The notes below the pieces were generated by a model. That model made no database searches and had not been told where the DNA came from. It saw nothing but the letters and a program-made list of their open reading frames with translations. This document shows, one piece after another, positions 22,640 through 30,871 of a DNA stretch of 64,000 nucleotides. The stretch covers positions 2,718,780 through 2,782,779 of the forward strand of contig NZ_KV467168.1 in the NCBI RefSeq assembly GCF_001663775.1. Reading direction: 5' to 3'. Positions within the stretch are counted from its first letter, which is position 1, and each line of letters begins with the position of its first letter. Position numbers and translations under genes: made by a program. Source of the DNA: Arthrobacter sp. B6 (lineage in GTDB: Bacteria > Actinomycetota > Actinomycetes > Actinomycetales > Micrococcaceae).

Positions 22640-25279
22640 ATGCCTACTCCGTTGAACCAGAGTGTGGCGGATTCCGCCCTGCTGACCAGATCACTTCCGC
22701 TGGGCCTGCTCCGGGCGTTCGTTCAGTCGGATGCCGCGGACGAGGGGTTCACGCCCAGCCTGCTGACGGAGCTCAAGGTCCTGGCCCGCGTTCCCGGGCT
22801 GCTGGTGGCCTGCAACTACGGCGGGACACTGTGCGACGCGGAGGGCATCTCCACCGAAACTTTGCCGCTGGGCAGCGCTGCAATCGCGCTCCGCGCCCTG
22901 GCCGCCTTGCCCAACACGCACGCCGCAGTCATCTCCGGGCGCTCGCTGCGGGACCTCGCCGCAGTGTCCCGGCTGCCCGCGGAAGTGCATTTGATTGGAT
23001 CGCACGGCGCCGAGTCGGACATGGAGTTCGCCCACGTCCAGACCCTGGCCACTGAAGCCACCCTCCAGAAGGTCAGCACGGACCTGTCCGAGGCAGTGGG
23101 CTTCCAGGAGGGCATCTGGATCGAGCGCAAGCCCGTGGCCGTTTCCGTACATACCCGGCCAGCCACGCCGGACGTGGTGGAGGCCGTGACGGAAACGGCG
23201 CGGGAAATCGCCCGGGCCAACGGGATGTTTTTCATTGTGGACGGCTCCGTGCTGGACCTCTCGGTGGTGGAACCGTCCAAGGCCGAGGCGCTGGAAACCC
23301 TCCGGTCCCGGCTCGGCGCCAGCGCGGCGTTGTACGCCGGGGACGCCTACAGCGACGAGCTGGCCATCGCCACGCTCCGCGGCCCGGACATGGGGCTGCG
23401 CGTGGGCCCGGGGGACACCCGTGCCAGCCACCGGCTGCGGGACCCGGAGTCCTTTGCCCGCGTCCTGGCGATCCTCTTTGAACTGCGGCGTGCCTGGCTC
23501 TTCGGCGAGGATGCGGTGGGGCTCGAACGGCATTCAATGATCGGTAATGGAGCCTCCACAGCGTTGCTCACGCCGGATGCCAAGATCTGCTGGATGAGCC
23601 ACCCGCTGCCGGATTCCGGATCGCTGTTCGCCCACATCCTGGGCGGGGATGCCGCAGGGCACTTCTCCGTGGAGCCGGTCAAGAGCTCGCAGGTGCTGGG
23701 CCAGCGCTACGTGGACAGCACCATGATCGTGGAGACCCGGTGGGCCGACGTGACCGTGACGGACTACCTGGAGCCGGCACCGGAGGGCATCACCAGCCTG
23801 GTCCGGGTGCTGTCCGGAAGCGGCGCCGCCAAAATTGTTTTCGCACCGCGGCCGGACTATGCCAACGCCCCGTTCAGCATGGAAGCCCGCGGCGAAGAGC
23901 TGCATGTGGTGGGCACGTCCGACCCCATCATCCTTTTTGCCCCGGGTGTCAGCTTCACCATCACCTCGGACGGCCGCCATGCCACAGCCACCGCATCGGT
24001 AAACCTGCAGGACGGTCCTGTGGTCCTGAACCTGCGCTGCGGCGACACCGAACCTGAGGCGGCCGATCCTGGCGGGGAGACGGACCGGCGGGCCGGCGTC
24101 GCGCATCTTTCCCGCCGCTGGGTGCAGGAACTGGAGTTGCCCTCCGTAAAGCCGTCGCTGGTCCGCCGCTCAGCGCTGGTGCTCCGTGCCCTGGTGCACG
24201 AGCCTACCGGCGCCGTGCTGGCCGCGCCCACCACCTCCCTGCCCGAAGGAATTGGCGGAACAAGGAACTGGGATTACCGGTACTGCTGGCTGCGGGACGG
24301 CTCCATGACGGTGAACGCACTGGTGGACCTGGGCTCCACCGCGGAGGCAGCCGGGTTCCTGAGCTGGCTGGGGCGGATCCTTGAGCACGCGCCCGGCCCG
24401 GAATGGCTGCATCCGCTGTATTCCGTCACGGGGGCGCCGTTGTCCACGGAGGCCGTCGTCGACAGCCTTCCCGGATACGCCGGTTCGCGACCCGTCCGGA
24501 TCGGAAACGCCGCCGACCACCAGGTCCAGCTTGATGTTTTCGGCCCGATTGCGGAGCTCATCCAGGCGCTCGGCGAACGGACCGGGATGCTCGAGGACGA
24601 GCACTGGGAGCTGATGGTGCAGATGGCGTCCGCCGTGCTGGCCCGCTGGCATGAACCCGATCACGGCATCTGGGAAGCCCGCCGGCCGCCGCGCCACCAC
24701 GTCTACACCAAGGTGATGTGCTGGGCCACGCTGGACCGGGCACTCCGCACTGCCGCGCGGCACGGCAGGGTGCCGGAAGCGTCATGGGAGCCCACGGCGC
24801 GGACTATCCGGGAGGAGGTCCTGCGCGAGGGATGGGATGACTCCGCGCAGTCCTACACGGTGGCTTATGACAGCCCCGACCTTGATGCCGCCGTCCTGCA
24901 CATCGGGCTGTCCGGCCTGCTGGACGTTCACGACCAGCGCTTCCTGGACACCGTCACGGCCGTGGAACGTGAACTCCGGGTGGGACCAACCGTCTTCCGG
25001 TACAGGTACGACGACGGCCTGCCGGGCCTGGAGGGCGGCTTCCACATCTGCACTACGTGGCTCATTGAGGCGTACGTTGCGGTGGGCAGGATCGAGGAGG
25101 CCTGGGACCTTTTCGACCAGCTGGTTAACCTGTTCGGGCCTACCGGACTGCTGCCCGAGGAGTACGATCCCGGCACGGAGACACACCTCGGAAACCACCC
25201 GCAGGCGTACTCGCACCTGGGCTTCATCCGCTGCGCCCGGCTGTTGGACCAGCACCAGCCGGGCGCCAGGGTGCCATAG
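22640..25279 (+). CDS. Fusion of a degenerate trehalose-6-phosphatase domain with a GH15 glucoamylase/trehalase-like domain
   Basis: 879 aa. Residues about 15-265 have the HAD/trehalose-6-phosphate phosphatase fold: VISGRSLRDLAAV, LIGSHGAE, the ERKPVAVSVHTRP lid and GDAYSDELAI. However, the nucleophile motif DxDGTL reads NYGGTL, with Asn59 and Gly61 in place of both aspartates, so phosphatase activity is very unlikely. Residues about 285-870 are a GH15 (alpha/alpha)6 barrel with GTRNWDYRYCWLRDGSMT, GIWEARRPPRHHVYTKVMCW and LLPEEYDPGTETHLGNHPQA; the two Glu residues in WEARR and PEEYDP fit the catalytic pair. Bacterial GH15 members cleave alpha-glucans or trehalose. The dead domain may sense trehalose-6-phosphate (inference). 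No signal peptide. ATG 22640. Confidence 0.88.
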   Translation: MPTPLNQSVADSALLTRSLPLGLLRAFVQSDAADEGFTPSLLTELKVLARVPGLLVACNYGGTLCDAEGISTETLPLGSAAIALRALAALPNTHAAVISGRSLRDLAAVSRLPAEVHLIGSHGAESDMEFAHVQTLATEATLQKVSTDLSEAVGFQEGIWIERKPVAVSVHTRPATPDVVEAVTETAREIARANGMFFIVDGSVLDLSVVEPSKAEALETLRSRLGASAALYAGDAYSDELAIATLRGPDMGLRVGPGDTRASHRLRDPESFARVLAILFELRRAWLFGEDAVGLERHSMIGNGASTALLTPDAKICWMSHPLPDSGSLFAHILGGDAAGHFSVEPVKSSQVLGQRYVDSTMIVETRWADVTVTDYLEPAPEGITSLVRVLSGSGAAKIVFAPRPDYANAPFSMEARGEELHVVGTSDPIILFAPGVSFTITSDGRHATATASVNLQDGPVVLNLRCGDTEPEAADPGGETDRRAGVAHLSRRWVQELELPSVKPSLVRRSALVLRALVHEPTGAVLAAPTTSLPEGIGGTRNWDYRYCWLRDGSMTVNALVDLGSTAEAAGFLSWLGRILEHAPGPEWLHPLYSVTGAPLSTEAVVDSLPGYAGSRPVRIGNAADHQVQLDVFGPIAELIQALGERTGMLEDEHWELMVQMASAVLARWHEPDHGIWEARRPPRHHVYTKVMCWATLDRALRTAARHGRVPEASWEPTARTIREEVLREGWDDSAQSYTVAYDSPDLDAAVLHIGLSGLLDVHDQRFLDTVTAVERELRVGPTVFRYRYDDGLPGLEGGFHICTTWLIEAYVAVGRIEEAWDLFDQLVNLFGPTGLLPEEYDPGTETHLGNHPQAYSHLGFIRCARLLDQHQPGARVP

Positions 25280-25283
25280 TTCC

Positions 25284-25339
25284 GCGCGAACGTACACTTG
25301 GGGCCCTCGTGGGACGGGGCCCCAAGTGTACGTTCGCGC
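25284..25339. repeat. GCGCGAACGTACA-family inverted repeat (locus 1)
   Basis: Two perfectly complementary 23-nt arms (25284-25306 and 25317-25339) with a 10-nt loop, each beginning with the 13-mer GCGCGAACGTACA. It lies exactly between two convergent stop codons, so it can act as a bidirectional terminator, although no T tract is present. The same core recurs at about 44.4, 61.7 and 63.1 kb. Confidence 0.85.
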
Positions 25340-25356
25340 TTAACGAGGAGGGGTTG

Positions 25357-26499
25357 TCAGCGGGAAGCGGAGAAGATCTGTGGCGCGGGCCGAGTGCCGG
25401 TGGCCAGGTCGGCAAGAATGCGCCCCACCACAGGGGTGAATTTGAAGCCGTGCCCGGAGAAACCGGCGCCGATGACCACAGGGCCGATCCGGTCAAGGAT
25501 GAAGTCCTCATCCGGTGTGCTGGTGTACGTGCAGCTGATGGCCTCCAGCGAATCGGCGTCAACACCCGGCAGCCAGGTCCGGGCGTAGTCCTGCAGGGCC
25601 GCCAGCTGGACAGGTTCGGGCAGGAAAGACCGCCTGTCCGGATCCACCTCCGGACCGGCTCCGTGCCAGCCGGCCTTGATGCCTTCGCCCGGCGTCCGCA
25701 TCCCATAGACGGGGGAGTACCAGCCTTTGTAGGTTGGACCGGTTCCGGGCATGTGGTTGAATCCCGGCCACACGGCCCCCTCATCGGCGACGCGGAAGTG
25801 GGCCGGCTGTTCCTGCGTGACCCTGAGCCGGGGAAACCGGAGCTTCCCGCTTCCTGCCGCGCCGGACAGGAGCTTCTCCGTCCAGCCGCCCGCCGTCACC
25901 ACTGCCTGGGCCGCGGTGACCACCTCGGTGCCGTTTGCCGCGCCCTCGGCCTCCAGGGTGAGGCGGACGCCGTCGTCCATGATTGCCAGGTCCACCACCC
26001 TGGTGTGGTGCCGGATCTCCGCTCCCCGGGCTGCCGCCAGCCGCTGGAAGGCGGGGAGCGCCGCCTCGGGATTCAGCTGGCCGCCGTCAGGCATGTGCAG
26101 GACCTGCTGGTCGAACCGGATGCCGCGCCACCGCTCGGCTGCCTCCTCCGGGCGGAGAAACTCTGCCTGGAGGCCCGCGCCGGTAAGCGCGGCCTGTATC
26201 AGCGCGAGCTGCGGATCGGGACCATGGTTGACGATCCCGGTGCGCGCCAGGAGCTGTTCGCCGCTGTCCTGCTCCAGCTCGTCCCAGAGCGCCACTCCTT
26301 CGGCGAGCATGGCCACATACTCCGGCCGGTGGTATCCGGGGTTGAAGTTGCGGGTGGTGCCGTGGGACGCACCGATATGGTGGCCGGGCCCGAACTGTTC
26401 CAGCAGCGTGACCTGGCGGCCGCGGCGCGCCAAGGCCCACGCGGCAGCCGAGCCCATGGCTCCGCCGCCAATCACAACAGTGTCCAGGATTGTTCCCAT
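25357..26499 (-). CDS. solA: Monomeric sarcosine oxidase / N-methyl-L-tryptophan oxidase family flavoprotein
   Basis: 380-aa FAD enzyme that oxidatively demethylates N-methyl amino acids, giving formaldehyde and H2O2. The N-terminal Rossmann motif VVIGGGAMGSAAAWALARRG binds FAD. Cys323 in SCTYTSTPDEDFILD is the residue that carries covalent FAD in monomeric sarcosine oxidase. GAGFSGHGFKFTPVVG near the end is also typical. The long open frame continues upstream over the neighbouring gene, but ATG 26499 has AAGGAG 7 nt before it and begins the FAD motif. It lies 20 bp behind the AEC transporter on the same strand, so the two are probably co-transcribed. The exact substrate (sarcosine, N-methyltryptophan or other) is not decided by sequence. 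Confidence 0.9.
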   Translation of the reverse strand: MGTILDTVVIGGGAMGSAAAWALARRGRQVTLLEQFGPGHHIGASHGTTRNFNPGYHRPEYVAMLAEGVALWDELEQDSGEQLLARTGIVNHGPDPQLALIQAALTGAGLQAEFLRPEEAAERWRGIRFDQQVLHMPDGGQLNPEAALPAFQRLAAARGAEIRHHTRVVDLAIMDDGVRLTLEAEGAANGTEVVTAAQAVVTAGGWTEKLLSGAAGSGKLRFPRLRVTQEQPAHFRVADEGAVWPGFNHMPGTGPTYKGWYSPVYGMRTPGEGIKAGWHGAGPEVDPDRRSFLPEPVQLAALQDYARTWLPGVDADSLEAISCTYTSTPDEDFILDRIGPVVIGAGFSGHGFKFTPVVGRILADLATGTRPAPQIFSASR

Positions 26500-26519
26500 A
26501 TGGCTCCTTAGGTTTCGCA

Positions 26520-27446
26520 TCAGGTCAGCAGCAGCGCCACACCGATCATGGCGGGCACGGCAACCACCGTGGTGATCAGCACGGTGTCCTTGGCCACCGT
26601 GAGGCCGGTCTTGTAGCGGCTGGCGGCCACAAAGACATTCTGGGCCGTGGGAAGGGAAGCCGTGACCACCACGGCGAAGAGTGCGTGCCCTTCCATCCCC
26701 AGGGCAAAACGCGCGAAAACGTAAGCGAGGGCAGGCTGGATTATCAGCTTGAATGCGCTCGCCAGCACGGTGTCCACGCGACGTTCCGCTGCCGCCTGCA
26801 GCGGCCGGCTGCCGTTCAGGCTCATGCCGAAGGCAATCAGCATGGCGGGAATTGCCGCGCCGCCGATGAGGTGGATCGGCTCCATGACCAGCGGCGGAAC
26901 CTGCCATCCGGTCCCGGCCACCACCAGGCCCAGCGCCGAGCCCACGATCATCGGGTTCTTCAGGATCATCAATACGAAGCCCAGCGGCGTTGTGCGGTGC
27001 GAGCTGGTGCTTGAGTCCAGGATCATGAGGAACAGCGGCGTGAAGAAAGCCAGCTGGAATATCAGCAGCGGCGCCACGTAGCTGGCATCGCCCAAGACAT
27101 AGACGGCGATGGGGATGCCCAGGTTGGCGGAGTTGACCAGGGACGCAGCCATGGAGGACATCAGCGCCTCGGAAAGCGGGCGTTTGAGCAGGAACTTGGC
27201 GATCGCGAAGAAGATTGTGGCCGTGGCCATGGCCGACACCGCCGCGACCAGCAGGGGAGCCGCGAAGACTTCCTGGAGCTTTGCCTTGCTGAGGGTTTCG
27301 AAGAGCAGCGCGGGGCTGGCCACAAAGAAGGTCAGGCCGCTGAGGACCTGCCGGGCGTTATCACCCAGGATTCCTCGGCGGCCCACAAACCAGCCCACCA
27401 GGATGATGCACCAGACAACAAAAAAGCCCGCCAGTACGCCTAGCAA
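26520..27446 (-). CDS. AEC-family (auxin efflux carrier-like) transporter
   Basis: 308-aa inner-membrane transporter with two five-helix halves joined by a polar loop around residues 140-160 (DSSTSSHRTTPLG). Conserved AEC features include VNSANLGIPIAVYVLG and a late SLPTAQNVFVAASRY. Family members export or import small organic acids. The start appears to be TTG 27446, with GAAGGG 9 nt upstream partly inside a small hairpin (27456-27475). It follows panD by 52 bp and precedes the amino-acid oxidase by 20 bp on the same strand. The substrate may relate to that oxidase (inference). Confidence 0.85.
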   Translation of the reverse strand: MLGVLAGFFVVWCIILVGWFVGRRGILGDNARQVLSGLTFFVASPALLFETLSKAKLQEVFAAPLLVAAVSAMATATIFFAIAKFLLKRPLSEALMSSMAASLVNSANLGIPIAVYVLGDASYVAPLLIFQLAFFTPLFLMILDSSTSSHRTTPLGFVLMILKNPMIVGSALGLVVAGTGWQVPPLVMEPIHLIGGAAIPAMLIAFGMSLNGSRPLQAAAERRVDTVLASAFKLIIQPALAYVFARFALGMEGHALFAVVVTASLPTAQNVFVAASRYKTGLTVAKDTVLITTVVAVPAMIGVALLLT

Positions 27447-27498
27447 GGACTATGCCCTTCGGCGCAGCGCCGGAGGGGGCCGGGTCTCACGCTCCTGG

Positions 27499-27924
27499 TT
27501 ACAGGAAAGCGTTATTGAGAGCGAAAGGGGGGCGCATTAGTCCCGGGGTGTGGCCCTCCGCGGGATCGTTTCCAATCTGCACAATCCGGTTGTCCTTATC
27601 CACGTGGACAACCTTCGGGGTGTACGCCTGCGCCTCTTCCGAGGTCATCTGGGCATACGTGATCAGGATGACGATGTCGTTCTCATGCATCAAGTGCGCG
27701 GCTGCACCGTTGATGCCGATGACCCCTGAGCCGCGCTCGCCGGCGATGGTGTACGTCTCCAGGCGGGCACCGTTGGTGACGTCCACAATGGCAACAAGCT
27801 CGCCGGGCAGGATATCGGCAGCATCGAGGAGGTCCAGGTCGACGGTGACCGAACCTACATAGTGCAGGTCAGCGTGCGTGACGGTGGCCCGGTGGATTTT
27901 GGACTTGAACATTGTGCGATTCAT
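27499..27924 (-). CDS. panD: Aspartate 1-decarboxylase precursor
   Basis: 141 aa. Makes beta-alanine for pantothenate and CoA from L-aspartate. The proenzyme self-cleaves to create the pyruvoyl cofactor. The cleavage site Gly24-Ser25 in [11 protein letters not shown] has the same numbering as in E. coli PanD, which supports ATG 27924 over the in-frame ATG 12 nt downstream. Lys9, Tyr58 region and NGAAAHLM match the family. panB/panC are not in the window. It is first in a same-strand run with the AEC transporter and the amino-acid oxidase. Confidence 0.96.
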   Translation of the reverse strand: MNRTMFKSKIHRATVTHADLHYVGSVTVDLDLLDAADILPGELVAIVDVTNGARLETYTIAGERGSGVIGINGAAAHLMHENDIVILITYAQMTSEEAQAYTPKVVHVDKDNRIVQIGNDPAEGHTPGLMRPPFALNNAFL

Positions 27925-28032
27925 AACCCGATCAGTCTAGCGTCGGGGACCGGATCGCGCAGTGACGCAGGAAACATAGCTGCCGGGGCGTCACAGGAAC
28001 ACCTGCGCGGGGCGGGACAGCCGCCGAAGCCG

Positions 28033-28947
28033 CTAATCGTCGTCGGGATTCCGGACCGATTCCGCCGTGATGGCCAGTGTCTCGCGGGCGGCGAGGATGG
28101 CGGGGCGCTTGGCGCTGGAGCGGCGCACCGACGTGAAGATGGTGCGGTGCGGGTTGCCGGGCAGGTCCAGCAGCTGGGCCGTGGTGCCGCGGCCGGTCCA
28201 GACGAGGTCCGGCATGAGGGCCACGGCGTTCCCTGACTCGATGAGACGGATCTGGGCCTGCAGGTCTGCGGTTTCGAAGCGCACGTCGGGCTCGAAGCCG
28301 GCACTCCGGCACGCCTGTTCAGCCCAGTGCCGTGACGCCGCGCCGCGCGGCTCCATCACCCAGGCGAGTCCGGCAGTGTGCTCGATCGAGGTGATCCGGG
28401 GCCGATCAGTGGCCTCGGCAGGGACCGCGAGCCGAATTGCGTCGGTGGTGAGCTTCACGCGGTCCAGTTCCGGATAGCGTGGGGCGGCGTGGCCCGGATA
28501 CTGCTCGGCAATCACCAGGTCGAAGTCCCGGGCCCACGTCTCATGCAGCGCGGTTTCGGGCTCACGCTGGATCATTTCAATCCGGACCTCGGGGTACGCT
28601 GTGGCCATCCTTGACAGGGTTTCCGGCATCAGCGCCAGGGCCGCGGACTGAAACACGGCGATGCGGACCGTGCCGGTGACAGTGGTCAGCGACGCCGCCA
28701 GGTCCGCCTCCGCCTGCTCCAGTGTCTCAAGGAGCTGGGCTGTGTGGGCCACCAGGACTTCCGCCTGGGGCGTCAGCTGGACCCGGCGCCCGGTCTTCCG
28801 CAACAGCTCCACGCCGGCTTCCTTTTCCAGCAATGCCAGCTGCTGGGAGACCGACGACGGGCTGTACTGCAGTGCCTCCGCCACCTCTGCGAGCGTTCCC
28901 CGGATACTTAATTCCCGGAGCAGCCGGAGCCGGCGGACGTCAAGCAT
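28033..28947 (-). CDS. LysR-family regulator, likely for proline/amino-acid use
   Basis: 304-aa LysR regulator. The N-terminal winged helix-turn-helix (MLDVRRLRLLRELSIRGTLA, ALQYSPSSVSQQLALLEKE) is followed by a type-2 periplasmic-binding effector domain. ATG 28947 has AAGGA 7 nt upstream; the longer frame begins at a weak TTG. It is divergent from the APC permease, and putA follows that permease. A TTAGAA...CTTTATCT dyad occurs before both the permease (28981-29003) and putA (30791-30813), so this protein probably controls all three. The effector (proline or another amino acid) is inferred. Confidence 0.9.
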   Translation of the reverse strand: MLDVRRLRLLRELSIRGTLAEVAEALQYSPSSVSQQLALLEKEAGVELLRKTGRRVQLTPQAEVLVAHTAQLLETLEQAEADLAASLTTVTGTVRIAVFQSAALALMPETLSRMATAYPEVRIEMIQREPETALHETWARDFDLVIAEQYPGHAAPRYPELDRVKLTTDAIRLAVPAEATDRPRITSIEHTAGLAWVMEPRGAASRHWAEQACRSAGFEPDVRFETADLQAQIRLIESGNAVALMPDLVWTGRGTTAQLLDLPGNPHRTIFTSVRRSSAKRPAILAARETLAITAESVRNPDDD

Positions 28948-28980
28948 GAGGCATTCCTTACCAAAGCTAATCAATATACG

Positions 28981-29003
28981 TTAGAAGTAGTCACTTTATC
29001 TAA
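28981..29003. promoter_or_regulatory. Putative LysR binding site between regulator and permease
   Basis: The dyad GTTAGA-N13-TCTAAC (28980-29004) sits between the divergent LysR and permease genes. 17 of 23 bases (28981-29003) match a site before putA at 30791-30813, including TTAGAA and CTTTATCT. Confidence 0.6.
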
Positions 29004-29101
29004 CTCAAGCACCCTTGCATACTGTTGTGACCGAGTTAGCCCCGTCACAAGCCGTTTTCCGCGTACCGGTGATGGGCTCGCACCCCAAGCAGGAGTTCCT
29101 G

Positions 29102-30565
29102 ATGAGCACTAGAGACATGTCCCAGTCGATCATGCGGCGCAAGCCGATCGACGACATCGAAGAAGAAAACAAGCACAGCGGGCTATTCAAGTCCCTTGGG
29201 CTGTGGCAGCTCACGGCCATCGGCGTCGGCGGCATCATCGGCGTCGGTATTTTCTCCCTTGCCGGCCTGGTGGCCGCCGGCAGCGAAGGCACACCCGGGG
29301 TGGGGCCCGCGGTGCTGATTTCCTTCCTGGTGGCCGGTCTTGCATCCGCCGCCGCGGCGTTGTCCTACGCTGAGTTCGCCGGGATGATCCCCAGGGCAGG
29401 TTCGGCCTACACATATGGCTATGTCGCCCTGGGCGAAATTGTCGGCTGGTTCATCGGCTGGGACCTGCTGCTCGAATACATCGCCATTGTGGCGGTGGTG
29501 GCCATCGGCATCTCCGGCTACCTTGAGGCTTTCCTGTCCGGCATCGGCATCCACCTGCCGGTCTGGATGACGTCGACGGCGGATGAGGGCAAGGGCGGAA
29601 TCATCAACATTCCAGCCATCCTGGTCTGCCTCCTCGTCACCTGGATCCTGTCCCGCGGTACCAAGGCATTTGGCCGGTTTGAACTCGTGGCGGTGGCCAT
29701 CAAGGTCATCCTGATTCTGTTCATCATCGGCCTCGGAGTCTTCTACATCGACACCAACAACTACAACCCGTTCATGCCCAGCGGCTTTGGCCCGGTCCTG
29801 GCAGGCGCGGCCACCGTCTTCTTCGCCGTTTTTGGTTATGACGCCATGAGCACGGCGGCAGAGGAAGCCACCGACGGCAAGAAGCACATGCCCAAGGCCA
29901 TCATCCTCTCCCTGATCGTGGCCATGCTCCTCTATGTGGCGGCCACCCTGGTGCTTACCGGCATGCAGAACTACCAGGACATTGATCCGACGGCAGGCTT
30001 CGCCTCGGCCTTCACGAGCGTGGGCCTCCCGGTGATCGCCACCATCATCTCCGTCTTCGCGGTGTTGTCCATCCTCACCGTTATGCTCACGTTCCTCCTG
30101 GGTGTCACCCGGGTCTGGTTCGCCATGAGCCGTGACGGGCTGCTGCCCGGCTGGTTCGCCAAAACTGACACCCACGGCACGCCGCAGCGGGTCACATGGA
30201 TCGCGGGTATCGCGTCCGCCTTCCTGGCCGGGGTGTTCCCCATCAAGGAAGTGGCGGACCTGACCAACATCGGCATCCTCGCCGCGTTCGTCGTCGTCTG
30301 CCTTTCTGTGATCATCTTCCGGTACAAGCGCCCGGATGCCCCGCGTACCTTCCGGTTGCCGCTGATGCCCCTGGTTCCGGCCTTCGGTGTCCTCGCCTCC
30401 GCCTTCCTGATGTTCCAGCTGCATTGGGAAACCTGGGCCCGATTCGGCGTCTGGCTCGTCATCGGCCTGGCCATCTACTTCTTCTACGGCAAGAAGAACT
30501 CGCTGATGAACCCCGAGAGCCCCCGCCACGAGGAAATTGTGGAGATGCACCGCCCCGTAGGCTGA
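29102..30565 (+). CDS. APC-superfamily amino-acid permease
   Basis: 487-aa, 12-helix cationic-type APC transporter. The first helix has GVGGIIGVGIFSLAG, the classic substrate-binding unwound segment, followed by SYAEFAGMIPRAGSAYTYGYVALGE. A later AVFGYDAMSTAAEEATDGKKHMP belongs to the family signature. ATG 29102 has CAGGAG 8 nt upstream; the frame extends to 29015 but without a good start. It sits between a divergent LysR gene and putA, so proline or a related amino acid is a reasonable but unproven substrate. Confidence 0.92.
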   Translation: MSTRDMSQSIMRRKPIDDIEEENKHSGLFKSLGLWQLTAIGVGGIIGVGIFSLAGLVAAGSEGTPGVGPAVLISFLVAGLASAAAALSYAEFAGMIPRAGSAYTYGYVALGEIVGWFIGWDLLLEYIAIVAVVAIGISGYLEAFLSGIGIHLPVWMTSTADEGKGGIINIPAILVCLLVTWILSRGTKAFGRFELVAVAIKVILILFIIGLGVFYIDTNNYNPFMPSGFGPVLAGAATVFFAVFGYDAMSTAAEEATDGKKHMPKAIILSLIVAMLLYVAATLVLTGMQNYQDIDPTAGFASAFTSVGLPVIATIISVFAVLSILTVMLTFLLGVTRVWFAMSRDGLLPGWFAKTDTHGTPQRVTWIAGIASAFLAGVFPIKEVADLTNIGILAAFVVVCLSVIIFRYKRPDAPRTFRLPLMPLVPAFGVLASAFLMFQLHWETWARFGVWLVIGLAIYFFYGKKNSLMNPESPRHEEIVEMHRPVG

Positions 30566-30572
30566 CCCCGCC

Positions 30573-30735
30573 CGGACGCTCTCTCACTTTTGGGGCATAA
30601 CAGATAAACCCTCCCTCACATCCTGTGAGGGAGGGTTTATCTGTTGTGCGGGAAGAGAGAACGCTGCCGGGAATGGCACAGGAAGTGAGAGACGGTTGGC
30701 CCAAAACGTGCAGGAAGTGAGAGAGCGTCCGGGGA
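30573..30735. repeat. 32-bp-period intergenic repeat array with central hairpin, locus 2
   Basis: Plus-strand units beginning GAGAGA start at 30655, 30687 and 30719, exactly 32 bp apart, the first two ending CAGGAAGT. On the minus strand the same kind of unit runs the other way (AAGTGAGAGAGCGTCC at 30573-30588). Where the two directions meet, 30599-30620 and 30624-30645 form a perfect 22-bp stem with a 3-nt loop. The element follows the permease gene and could end its transcript. 17 of 20 bases around TGCAGGA match the array at 10.5 kb. Confidence 0.8.
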
Positions 30736-30790
30736 TTTTCTGACCGTTTGGACGGCTAAGAAAAGAGTTGGGTTTCCTAATGGGTATTGC

Positions 30791-30813
30791 TTAGAAAACA
30801 TCGCTTTATCTTA
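30791..30813. promoter_or_regulatory. Putative LysR binding site before putA
   Basis: TTAGAA and CTTTATCTTA at the same spacing as in the site at 28981-29003 (17 of 23 bases identical), 58 bp before the putA start. The near TATTGCTTAG (30785-30794) also resembles TATTGATTAG read on the minus strand before the LysR start. Confidence 0.55.
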
Positions 30814-30871
30814 TGTGATTCCAGGCTCATACTGATGAATGAGAGCCCTTCAGAACCCAAGGAAAGAACGA

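Noticed and set aside
29183..30550. 455-codon frame antisense to the APC permease
   Set aside because: A His/Asp/Gly-rich shadow of a membrane-protein gene; no start signal or domain.
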